Source: Methanoculleus sp. UBA430 (GTDB lineage: Archaea > Halobacteriota > Methanomicrobia > Methanomicrobiales > Methanoculleaceae). Taken from it: DNA of 64,000 nucleotides. The stretch covers positions 322,346 through 386,345 of the forward strand of contig NZ_DAXW01000009.1 in assembly GCF_002506585.1 (NCBI RefSeq), in the 5' to 3' direction. Below the pieces are notes generated by a model, which made no database searches, was not told where the DNA came from, and saw only the letters and a list, made by a program, of their open reading frames with translations. The first letter of the stretch is position 1; the number at the start of each line of letters is the position of its first letter. Position numbers and translations under genes: made by a program. Positions 18,280 through 25,489 of the stretch are shown here, in pieces.

Positions 18280-19301
18280 TCCCGTCCCCGGATCTCCTCG
18301 CGACCGGCGTGGGGGCCCTCCCTCACCGCGATCCCGACGCGGCGTGCCGGGCGGTGCTCGCGGCCTTCCCCCGGATCCCCTACGTCCCCACCCTGCCGAA
18401 CCGGGGACTTCTCGAGGCGATCGTCTTTGCCGACGCCGAACACCTCCCCGGCGGGGTGGTCCGGGACGCGAGACTCGTGGTCGATCGGAGCGCCGATCCC
18501 TCGGAGGCGATGGAGCGGGTCCTGCTCGACTACCTTGAACGGAACGCAGAGCCCTACCGGGTCGGCGAGGCATACGGGTCGGGGTTCCACGCGATGATGA
18601 CCCGCGACCTCTCGGACGCACTCCTCGTCAAGTGCCAGGTGACCGGCCCGGTGACCTTCGGGATGCAGGTGGTGGACGAAACGCGCCGGCCCATCCTCTA
18701 CGACCCGGAGTACGCCGACCTGCTCGGGAAACTCCTCGGCCTGCGGGCCCGGTGGTGCGAGACGGCGATGCGGGAGCGGATGGGCGCACGCGCGACCCTC
18801 GTCGTGCTGAGCGAGCCCTACCTTGCGTCGCTCGGCTCGTCGGTCGTCCCGGTGGACGCCGGGGTGGCGGCCTCCGCCATCGAGGATATCGCCGCCCTCC
18901 TCGACGGGGGGATCGGGATCCACTGCTGCGCCAACACCGACTGGGGGTTCGTCCTCGGCCTTGCGCCGGCCGTGGTCTCGATCGACGCCTGGACCTACGC
19001 CCGCGAGTTTCTCCTCTACGCCGACGATATCGCCCGCTATATGGAGAGGGGAGGCGTGGTGGCCTGGGGGATCGTTCCCGCGGATTACAGCGTCTTTGCG
19101 GCGGAGAATCCCAATTCGTTCTTCTCCCGGTTCCAGGATATCCGCGCCCGTGCGACGGAGACGATCGACCCCGACCTCTTCGATCGCCAGTCCCTCATCA
19201 CGCCGACCTGCGGGATCCGGAACGCCTCCGAGAGAGAGGCCGTCGCGATCATGGCGGCGACCGCGTCGCTCTCCCGCCGCCTGCGGGGTGAGGAACCATG
19301 A
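18267..19301 (+). CDS. Core (folate-domain-free) methionine synthase-like methyltransferase, UroD/MetE superfamily
   Basis: TIM-barrel zinc methyltransferase of 344 residues. It equals only the C-terminal half of cobalamin-independent methionine synthase and lacks the folate-binding N-terminal half. Putative zinc ligands fit MetE: H219 and C221 in IHCCAN, and C315 in TPTCGI. Core enzymes of this kind are known to take methyl from methylcobamide. The MesB and MesC families are proposed to draw on the corrinoid iron-sulfur protein of the Wood-Ljungdahl pathway. Being translationally coupled to acsV and in the acs cluster supports AcsCD as methyl donor and homocysteine as acceptor. The start is the ATG at 18267 after GGGGGTGAGG. 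Alternatives are another thiol acceptor such as coenzyme M. Confidence 0.8.
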   Translation: MAGMIPSPDLLATGVGALPHRDPDAACRAVLAAFPRIPYVPTLPNRGLLEAIVFADAEHLPGGVVRDARLVVDRSADPSEAMERVLLDYLERNAEPYRVGEAYGSGFHAMMTRDLSDALLVKCQVTGPVTFGMQVVDETRRPILYDPEYADLLGKLLGLRARWCETAMRERMGARATLVVLSEPYLASLGSSVVPVDAGVAASAIEDIAALLDGGIGIHCCANTDWGFVLGLAPAVVSIDAWTYAREFLLYADDIARYMERGGVVAWGIVPADYSVFAAENPNSFFSRFQDIRARATETIDPDLFDRQSLITPTCGIRNASEREAVAIMAATASLSRRLRGEEP

Positions 19302-20053
19302 TCCGGCCCTGCACCGTCGTCATATCCGGCAAGGGCGGGACCGGGAAGACGACGATCGCGTCGCTCCTGATCGACGCGCTGATCGCGGCCGGAGAGCGGC
19401 CGATCCTCGCCGTGGACGCCGACCCGAACGCGAACCTCCACGAGGCTCTCGGGATCGCCCTCACCGAGACGCTCGGGAGCATGCGGGAGGAGGCCTTCAC
19501 CCGGTCCATCCCCCCGGGCATGGACCGGACTGGATATGTCAGATACCGGTTCCGCCGGGCGCTCGCGGAGGCGGAGGGCTACGACCTCCTTGCCATGGGC
19601 CGGCCGGAGGGGTCGGGGTGCTACTGTTTCCCGAACGCCCTCCTCACCGAGTGCATCGAGACGCTTGAGCGTGGTTACCGGCTCGTCGTCGTGGATTCCG
19701 AGGCCGGGATGGAGCATATCGCCCGGGGGACGATCCAGAGCCCGAAGGTCCTCCTGATCGTGAGCGATCCCGGGGCCCGCGGGATGCGGACCGCCGGCCG
19801 CATCCGGGACCTCGCGGAGTCGCTCGGCCTCTCGCGGGAGAGGATCTTCCTCGTCGTCAACCGTGACCGGGGCGACGACACTATCGAGAGCGATCTCCCC
19901 CTCATCGCCCGTATCCCGGAGGACCCGGGCATAGGGGAGGCGGATCTTGCCGGGACGCCGATCGTCGGGATCCCGCAGAACAGCCCGGCGCGGGCGGCGG
20001 TGCGCGATCTTGCCGCCCGGCTCGTTGAGGAGTGCGCCCGGCGAGGGGAGTGA
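19298..20053 (+). CDS. cooC: CooC-type nickel-insertion ATPase
   Basis: P-loop ATPase of the SIMIBI class that delivers nickel to CODH (CooC) or acetyl-CoA synthase (AcsF). The 251-residue protein has the deviant Walker A GKGGTGKTT, switch DADPNANLHEALG, the CxC nickel motif in GSGCYCFPNALL, and DSEAGMEHI. The ATG overlaps the upstream stop by four bases. As the cluster contains acetyl-CoA synthase but no CODH, its client here is probably the A cluster. That assignment is inferred from context. Confidence 0.92.
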   Translation: MIRPCTVVISGKGGTGKTTIASLLIDALIAAGERPILAVDADPNANLHEALGIALTETLGSMREEAFTRSIPPGMDRTGYVRYRFRRALAEAEGYDLLAMGRPEGSGCYCFPNALLTECIETLERGYRLVVVDSEAGMEHIARGTIQSPKVLLIVSDPGARGMRTAGRIRDLAESLGLSRERIFLVVNRDRGDDTIESDLPLIARIPEDPGIGEADLAGTPIVGIPQNSPARAAVRDLAARLVEECARRGE

Positions 20054-20119
20054 CGGCGCCGCGCCGGGACAACGCAACGGTTCCGGCGCAATCATACTGT
20101 CCGGACCCGCATTGCCCGG

Positions 20120-20420
20120 GACGGTGAAGGCGCAACAGGAAAACCTGTGGAGAACTCTCGATCCGGGTCGTCGACTGCACGAAGGAGCATGAGTGCGTCG
20201 AACTCACCGGGGCCGGGCCATGGATACGCCGACAGACGGCCACCCGGATCGACGTCGTCGTGGTGCCCGGCAGGCAGGCATCCGCCCGTTCATGATTCTG
20301 CGCAAAGTTCAGTATATACTCAAACTCCGACATTCCCGACTATCCGACAACGATCGTCTCGATGAACGCCGTCGCGGGGGGTAATGCTCCTTTACTTAAA
20401 AAAGATGAGGCGGATATTGA
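20120..20420 (+). pseudogene. corA: Decayed corA remnant (third copy)
   Basis: Translation of this stretch in shifting frames matches CorA copies 1 and 2. From 20158, SIRVVDCT then HECVEL, then RIDVVVVP correspond to copy 2 PIRVMDYT, HECIEL and WIDVVGVP. The sequence ahead of it matches the copy 2 ribosome binding site, but the start codon has become GCG. About 27 bases are missing before QAGIHP-like DNA, then most of the gene is lost. The last part (20330-20420) matches the C-terminal helix: SMNAVAGG then, after a frameshift, MLLYLKK and a stop at 20418. So it is a start-less, internally deleted, frameshifted copy directly downstream of the acs cluster. The remaining gap to 20575 shows no gene. 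Confidence 0.82.
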
Positions 20421-20575
20421 AGGTGCCCCCGGGTGGGTTCCATCGGCTTATAAGGTGGAGATGCCGATTTTTTCAGCAGGGAGATGTGTGATAACGGGGC
20501 GGAAATCCCCGTACCCGGGGGCACCGGACACGGAGGTGTGATATCGGGAAGAATGAGGCCGGGAAACCCCTGCCA

Positions 20576-20965
20576 TCACTTCGGGCCGGTAACAAATACT
20601 GCCAGCAGTGCGAGATCCTCCTTGTCGGCGATGACGGTGTGACGGACGCCGGGCGGCGTGGTGAAGGTGTCCCCGGGCTTGAAGAGTATCTCTCTCCCAT
20701 CGAGGATCATCTTCCCGTGCCCGGCGAGGATGGCGTTCCACTCCCACTGGCTCTCGTGAAGGTGGTCAGGAACCTCACAGTCCTTACGCACCCTGACGAG
20801 ATGGGAAGAGAACGACCCCTTCGTGTCCGCTCCCGGCGCGAGATCCGCCAGGGCGACACCGGTCCATGCCGGGTTCGAGTACCACACGGGTCGCCTGCCC
20901 GCTTTCTCTGCAGGGAAGAAGGCGGCACCCTCCTCCATGAGCCGGGCAATGTTCTGGTTTTCCAT
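20576..20965 (-). CDS. Cupin-domain protein
   Basis: Small 129-residue cytoplasmic beta-barrel protein. The first cupin motif is visible as DHLHESQWEWNAILAG and the second as GDTFTTPPGVRHTV, with histidines and a glutamate suited to bind a metal ion. Function is unknown; such stand-alone cupins include sugar isomerases, oxygenases and ligand sensors. Start at 20965 is chosen because a GGGAGA sits just before the ATG and the longer frame from 20998 adds unrelated residues. It lies 40 bases downstream of adf on the same strand and may be co-transcribed with it. Confidence 0.8.
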   Translation of the reverse strand: MENQNIARLMEEGAAFFPAEKAGRRPVWYSNPAWTGVALADLAPGADTKGSFSSHLVRVRKDCEVPDHLHESQWEWNAILAGHGKMILDGREILFKPGDTFTTPPGVRHTVIADKEDLALLAVFVTGPK

Positions 20966-21005
20966 CGTTTCTCCCATAGATCGGGATGGACCGGGCAAGC
21001 CCGGT

Positions 21006-21998
21006 TCATTCCGTGACGGCGGGGATGATCTCCTTGAAGATATCGATGCCGAGGTTCACGTTCGGGCTCGAGTTGCCGAGACAGAAGTGGTTGATGCCTG
21101 CAGCCTTGAACCGCTCGATCTCCTTGATCATCCCTTCGGCGTCGGTTGCGACCATGAAGTTGTCCTTCATCATGTCATGTCCGACAAGGTTTGCATGGAG
21201 TTCGACCTCCTTTGCATCGGAGACCTTGTATTTGAACATGGCGGGAACCAGGCAGCCGGCCCAGAAGCGCAGTGCCTCAATGGCTTTGTCATAGTCGGCG
21301 TCGACCGAGTACCAGACGAGCATGGCGTGCTCCATCTTGCTCGGGTCCTTCCCGGCCTCGCGGGCGCCTTTCTCGAAGTTCGGGATGGTGACATTCTTCA
21401 GCACGGAGGGCGGCGCAGACACCGTCATGAGGTGGTCGGCGTGCTTCCCTGCCAGCTGTGCTCCCTTCGGACCCATTCCGCTGAAGTAGAGCGGAACCTT
21501 GTCGTCGGGCTTGGTGTACAGAAACGCCTTGTCGAAGGTGTAATACTTGCCCTTGAAGGAGACGGGCTCCTTGCTCTCCCAGAGTTTCTGCATCACTTCG
21601 ACGGCCTCGACGGTCATGTCCTGCCGCACCGGTACGCTCGGCCACTCGCCGGTGACCGGCACCTCGTTCAACGCCTCGCCGGCGCCCACGGCAATGCCCA
21701 CACGACCGGGGTACATCTGCCGGAGGGTGGCGAACGTCTGTGCGACGACTCCCGGGTTGTACCGCATGATCGGGCAGGTGATGCACGTCGAGAAGAACGC
21801 CTTCTTGGTGGCCTGGAGTGCTGCACCCATCCAGGCCCAGGCCTGCCCCGTCTGTGCATTGGTGTGATACCAGGGGTGGAAGTGGTCGTCTACCCAGATA
21901 GAATCGAAACCGACATTTTCTGCTCTGACTGCCTGTTCAAGCGCATCCATGGGGCGGTACTGCTCAATAGATGCAAAGTAACCCATCTGTGTCTTCAT
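21006..21998 (-). CDS. adf: F420-dependent secondary alcohol dehydrogenase (Adf)
   Basis: Oxidises 2-propanol or other secondary alcohols with reduction of coenzyme F420, letting methanogens use alcohols as hydrogen substitutes. The 330-residue TIM-barrel protein belongs to the bacterial luciferase/Mer superfamily. I recognise long near-identical stretches with the Methanoculleus thermophilicus enzyme of known structure, such as GYFASIEQYRPMDALEQAV, WVDDHFHPWYH, STCITCPIMRYNP and YFSGMGPKGA. W and H residues in WVDDHFHPW line the F420 and alcohol site. It is a strong host marker. The 455-base region upstream contains a TATATAGATA element at 22231. Confidence 0.95.
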   Translation of the reverse strand: MKTQMGYFASIEQYRPMDALEQAVRAENVGFDSIWVDDHFHPWYHTNAQTGQAWAWMGAALQATKKAFFSTCITCPIMRYNPGVVAQTFATLRQMYPGRVGIAVGAGEALNEVPVTGEWPSVPVRQDMTVEAVEVMQKLWESKEPVSFKGKYYTFDKAFLYTKPDDKVPLYFSGMGPKGAQLAGKHADHLMTVSAPPSVLKNVTIPNFEKGAREAGKDPSKMEHAMLVWYSVDADYDKAIEALRFWAGCLVPAMFKYKVSDAKEVELHANLVGHDMMKDNFMVATDAEGMIKEIERFKAAGINHFCLGNSSPNVNLGIDIFKEIIPAVTE

Positions 21999-22453
21999 GG
22001 TACTGGTCTCCTGATGATCGGCAAAGTCACCTATCCAGGGGCAGGCCTACCCAAATCTTGATACGCTACCAGTTCCAACGAGAGCACTGGTACGGCAGCT
22101 GAGGTCCACACATCTAATCCCACTTATCTGTGGTGGATCACGGCCATCCTACCCCATTGAAGGTTCTCTTCCGATCCTGTTGTGGTGTGCGGACTAGTTC
22201 TCCGCAGAAAGAATAATGTTTGCGACTGACTATATAGATATCGTTTAATGTTCAACAATGCCCGGACGGCGATCGGAGATATTGGCCTGCCCCGCGATTC
22301 ATCTTGGATCATACCACCGGGGGATCGTCAAATTATCAGGAGAATCGTTGGGATTCCAGCACGAATAGCCCGACAATCCCCAGGACACGCGGGGAGCGGG
22401 GGGTTACACCCGGAGGGCAGGAGGGGGGCTGTGTTCAACAATAAGAGAATGTT
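21999..22453. other. Intergenic region upstream of adf
   Basis: 455 bases between adf and the PAS regulator, both on the minus strand. It holds a TATATAGATA stretch at 22231-22240 that could be the adf promoter with a long leader, an inverted repeat TACCAGT (22067-22073)/ACTGGTA (22086-22092), and two copies of GTTCAACAAT at about 22248 and 22434. No convincing gene was found. Confidence 0.4.
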
Positions 22454-23860
22454 TTATATACTAATTCCAGAAAAGTCATTCTCTCGCGTTACACGAGCAT
22501 TGCACGCCTGGAACGGCGCTTCAGCCTCCTTACGGACAGCATCCGATACGTCGATCATAAAAGACGCGATCTCTCCGGAAGGTAGTTTGAAGACATAATG
22601 GGAGATCCAGGGAAAGTCCTCGCGGTTCCGGTATTTGAGCGGTGTAACAAACTCCGGCTTTTCGGTGGTCAGAACGCGATACAGGAGATCGTGCACGTAC
22701 GGGTTCGGGAGATCGGGGAATTCCTCGAAGAGTTTCCTCCCGACGAGGTCTTCTTTGTTCATCCGCAGGAGGGCTGCTGTTACCCCGTTAACGTCTTTGA
22801 TGATGTACTCGTTTCCTCCCTCAATCGGCTCGTAGATCAGGACGCCGTTGCAGGCCTTCTCGAAGAACGACCGGTAGCGCGTCTCCTTGAAGGCCAGCTC
22901 CTTCCGGGCCAGCCGCTCAGTGGTGATATCCCTGAAGAGGATGGCGAACTCGTGTGAGGTCACCCCGCCGTCTGGAGTGATCGGGGTGAAGACCACGTCG
23001 AAGTAAGCGACGCCCGACCGGGTGCTCGGAATCCGCTGATCCCGTTTCAGGCGGTCGAAATCGCAGGCGAGTTCCGTCTCGGCGACTTTTCCCTGCCGGA
23101 TCAACTCGAGGATCTTCCCTTTATAGCAGGAGATATCGAAGATATTTCCTTCCGCCAGTTCCTGAACCCCGTTCAGGCCGAGGATCCCCAGGGACGCACG
23201 ATTTGCGTTGAGAACGGTCCCATCGGCCGTAAAAAGGATGATCCCGCTGGGAACCCTCTCGAAGATCGTCCGGATCATCTTCTCCGAGTACTTCAGGGCG
23301 GCTTCGGTGTTCTTCCACGCCGTGATATCCTGCAGGCTGATCAGGATCCCCGGCTTCCCCACATGGGAGACCGTCGGGGCAAACTCGATGTGATAGATGT
23401 GGTTCGTGCTGTCCTCGATGTACTGCATCTCGGAGAGGTAGGTGCCGGACTGCCGGACCCTCTCGATATTCCGCATGATGGTCGGGTCCGAGAAGATACG
23501 GAGGTTCAGGTCGAAGAGGGAGGCGCCGAGGATGTTTCTCCCGCGGTGGATGCCGAGAGTCCTGATGAAACTCGTATTCACCATGAGGATCTGGAGGTCG
23601 GCGTCCAGGATGACGATCGCGTTTGAGAGGCGGTCAAAGAGTTCCGAGAGCGGGACCCGCTGCGCCGGGGTGTACAGCTTCGATCTTCCGAACCGCTGCA
23701 TGCTCACGTCCCCGCTCGACTGGAGCATCTCGAGGTACTTGGCGACGGTAGCCCGGTTCATCCCGAGTTCGCGGGAGATTGCGGAGATGGAGAGGCCCTG
23801 CGGCGATCGCTTCTCAAGAAGGCTGACAATTCTACCGAATATATCCTGATACTCGCTCAT
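22454..23860 (-). CDS. HTH and triple-PAS domain sensor-regulator
   Basis: Probable transcription regulator of 468 residues. Residues 1-70 form a helix-turn-helix (LSISAISRELGMNRATVAKYL). PAS-like sensory domains follow at about 72-185, 193-315 and 325-450; the first has IVILDADLQILMVNTSF and the second GIILFTADGTVLNANRASLGILG. There is no histidine kinase or GGDEF domain and no transmembrane helix, so signal input should act directly on DNA binding. Such HTH-PAS proteins are common in Methanomicrobiales. Ligand unknown. A perfect 18-base palindrome lies 48-65 bases upstream of its start, which could be its own or another operator. Target genes cannot be read from the sequence. Confidence 0.85.
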   Translation of the reverse strand: MSEYQDIFGRIVSLLEKRSPQGLSISAISRELGMNRATVAKYLEMLQSSGDVSMQRFGRSKLYTPAQRVPLSELFDRLSNAIVILDADLQILMVNTSFIRTLGIHRGRNILGASLFDLNLRIFSDPTIMRNIERVRQSGTYLSEMQYIEDSTNHIYHIEFAPTVSHVGKPGILISLQDITAWKNTEAALKYSEKMIRTIFERVPSGIILFTADGTVLNANRASLGILGLNGVQELAEGNIFDISCYKGKILELIRQGKVAETELACDFDRLKRDQRIPSTRSGVAYFDVVFTPITPDGGVTSHEFAILFRDITTERLARKELAFKETRYRSFFEKACNGVLIYEPIEGGNEYIIKDVNGVTAALLRMNKEDLVGRKLFEEFPDLPNPYVHDLLYRVLTTEKPEFVTPLKYRNREDFPWISHYVFKLPSGEIASFMIDVSDAVRKEAEAPFQACNARVTRENDFSGISI

Positions 23861-23907
23861 GAATGCTATCCTCCGGACCTCACGGAGTTCACCGGGATCG
23901 GTTGTCG

Positions 23908-23925
23908 GTCGGGAGATCTCCCGAC
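23908..23925. promoter_or_regulatory. Perfect 18-base palindrome upstream of the PAS regulator
   Basis: GTCGGGAGATCTCCCGAC is fully self-complementary and sits 48 bases upstream of the minus-strand regulator start, in the divergent gap with purB. It has the size and symmetry of a dimeric repressor site. Confidence 0.4.
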
Positions 23926-24020
23926 AAGATCATTAGGGAGATCGTGACTAGTATCTTTCGGGCTTCCGGGAGAGCCCCCCATTGCCGGCGGTCCGGAGAC
24001 TCTCCACCGGACAACTCCCA

Positions 24021-24053
24021 CTATCGCTACGGAATAGGCCTCCATAGCGATAG
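24021..24053. promoter_or_regulatory. Nine-base inverted repeat upstream of purB
   Basis: CTATCGCTA (24021-24029) and TAGCGATAG (24045-24053) are exact inverted copies with a 15-base spacer, 88 bases before the purB ATG. Could be an operator or an RNA stem. Confidence 0.4.
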
Positions 24054-24141
24054 AACCGGGGCGACAGTCTGCTTCCCGGGGAGTGGAGAGCAGCCTTCCG
24101 GCAACCCTTTTTTGTAGCGAGAATGCCAACACTTCTCTACT

Positions 24142-25482
24142 ATGGCAATCCATCCCATCGACTACCGGTACGGCACCCCGGAGATGCGTGCCGTCTGGAA
24201 CGAGGAGAACCGCTTCCGGGCGATCGTCATGGCCGAAGTGGCGCTGGCCCGTGCCGAGGCGGCGCACGGGATGATCCCCCGCGAGGATGCGGAGACTATC
24301 GCGGCTTCTGCACCGAAGGCACGCCTTGAGCGGGCGAAGGAGATCGAGGCCGAGATCAACCACGACATGATGGCGATCGTCAAGGCCGTCACCGAGGTCT
24401 GCGGCGACGCGGGCAGATGGATCCACTATGGCGCGACCTCAAACGATATCCTGGATACCGCGACGGCCCTGCAGCTCCGCGACAGCCTCGCGCTCATCGA
24501 GGAGAAACTGGGCAAACTCCTCTGCGTGCTCCTCACCCGGAGCGCCGAGACGAAGACCCTGGTCTGTGCCGGCCGCACTCACGGGCAGATCGGCGTCCCG
24601 ACCACTTACGGCCTCCGGTTCGCGATCTGGGCGAGCGAAGTCTCCCGCCACATCGAGCGGCTCCGCCAGATGCGCTCACGGGTCGTCGTCGGGCAGCTCA
24701 CGGGAGCGGTGGGGACCCAGGCAGCGCTCGGGGATAACGGCATCGAAATCCAGGCGACGATGATGGAGTTTCTCGGGATCCGGTCCGTGGACGTCTCAAA
24801 CCAGATCGTATCGCGGGACCGCTACGCGGAGTACTTCATGTTCCTCGCAAACGTCGCGACAACACTCGATAAGATCGGGCTTGAGATCCGGCTGATGCAG
24901 CGCTCGGAGATCGGGGAACTCGCCGAGGCGTTCGGGAAGAAGCAGGTGGGCTCAAGCACGATGCCCCACAAGCGGAACCCGATCAAGAGCGAGCAGGTCT
25001 GCGGGCTTGCCCGGATCGTCCGGTCCGCGGTCGAACCCGCCTTGCAGAACAACGTCCTCTGGGACGAGCGCGACCTGACGAACTCATCCCCCGAGCGGGT
25101 GCTCTTCCCCGAGGCGTCGGTGCTGACCGACCATATCCTCAAGGTGATGATCGGCGTGATGGATGGCCTCGAGTTCAACAAGAAGAACATCCGAAAGAAC
25201 CTGATGATGCTCCGCGGCGTGAACCTCGCCGAGTCGGTGATGATCGAACTGACGAAGCGGGGCATGAGCCGGCAGGAGGCCCACGAAGTGATGCGGACGG
25301 CGAGCATGCAGGCCCTCGACGAAGACCGCGACCTCGCTGAGGTGCTCGCCGGGCGGCCGGAGGTCACGGCGTTCGTCACCCGCGAGGAGCTCGACGCCCT
25401 CCTCGACCCGGACGCCTACATCGGGACGGCGGTCCGGCAGGTGGAGCGGCTGATCGAGAAACTCGCGCCGCTCTGCCGGTAA
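24142..25482 (+). CDS. purB: Adenylosuccinate lyase
   Basis: Catalyses two fumarate-releasing steps of purine synthesis (SAICAR to AICAR and adenylosuccinate to AMP). The 446-residue protein belongs to the aspartase/fumarase superfamily. It shows IHYGATSNDILDTA, RTHGQIGVPTTYGLRF with the catalytic histidine, and the family signature GSSTMPHKRNP at residues 270-280 containing the mobile-loop serines. Length and gene are standard. It ends seven bases before the convergent chelatase gene. Two inverted repeats lie in the upstream gap. Confidence 0.97.
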   Translation: MAIHPIDYRYGTPEMRAVWNEENRFRAIVMAEVALARAEAAHGMIPREDAETIAASAPKARLERAKEIEAEINHDMMAIVKAVTEVCGDAGRWIHYGATSNDILDTATALQLRDSLALIEEKLGKLLCVLLTRSAETKTLVCAGRTHGQIGVPTTYGLRFAIWASEVSRHIERLRQMRSRVVVGQLTGAVGTQAALGDNGIEIQATMMEFLGIRSVDVSNQIVSRDRYAEYFMFLANVATTLDKIGLEIRLMQRSEIGELAEAFGKKQVGSSTMPHKRNPIKSEQVCGLARIVRSAVEPALQNNVLWDERDLTNSSPERVLFPEASVLTDHILKVMIGVMDGLEFNKKNIRKNLMMLRGVNLAESVMIELTKRGMSRQEAHEVMRTASMQALDEDRDLAEVLAGRPEVTAFVTREELDALLDPDAYIGTAVRQVERLIEKLAPLCR

Positions 25483-25489
25483 AGGGATC

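Noticed and set aside
20120..20420. A small novel gene just after cooC (frames of 60-80 residues)
   Set aside because: The sequence aligns with CorA across shifted frames, so it is a decayed corA, not a new gene.
22248..22598. 116-residue plus-strand frame upstream of adf
   Set aside because: Overlaps the PAS regulator gene antisense and lacks any motif.
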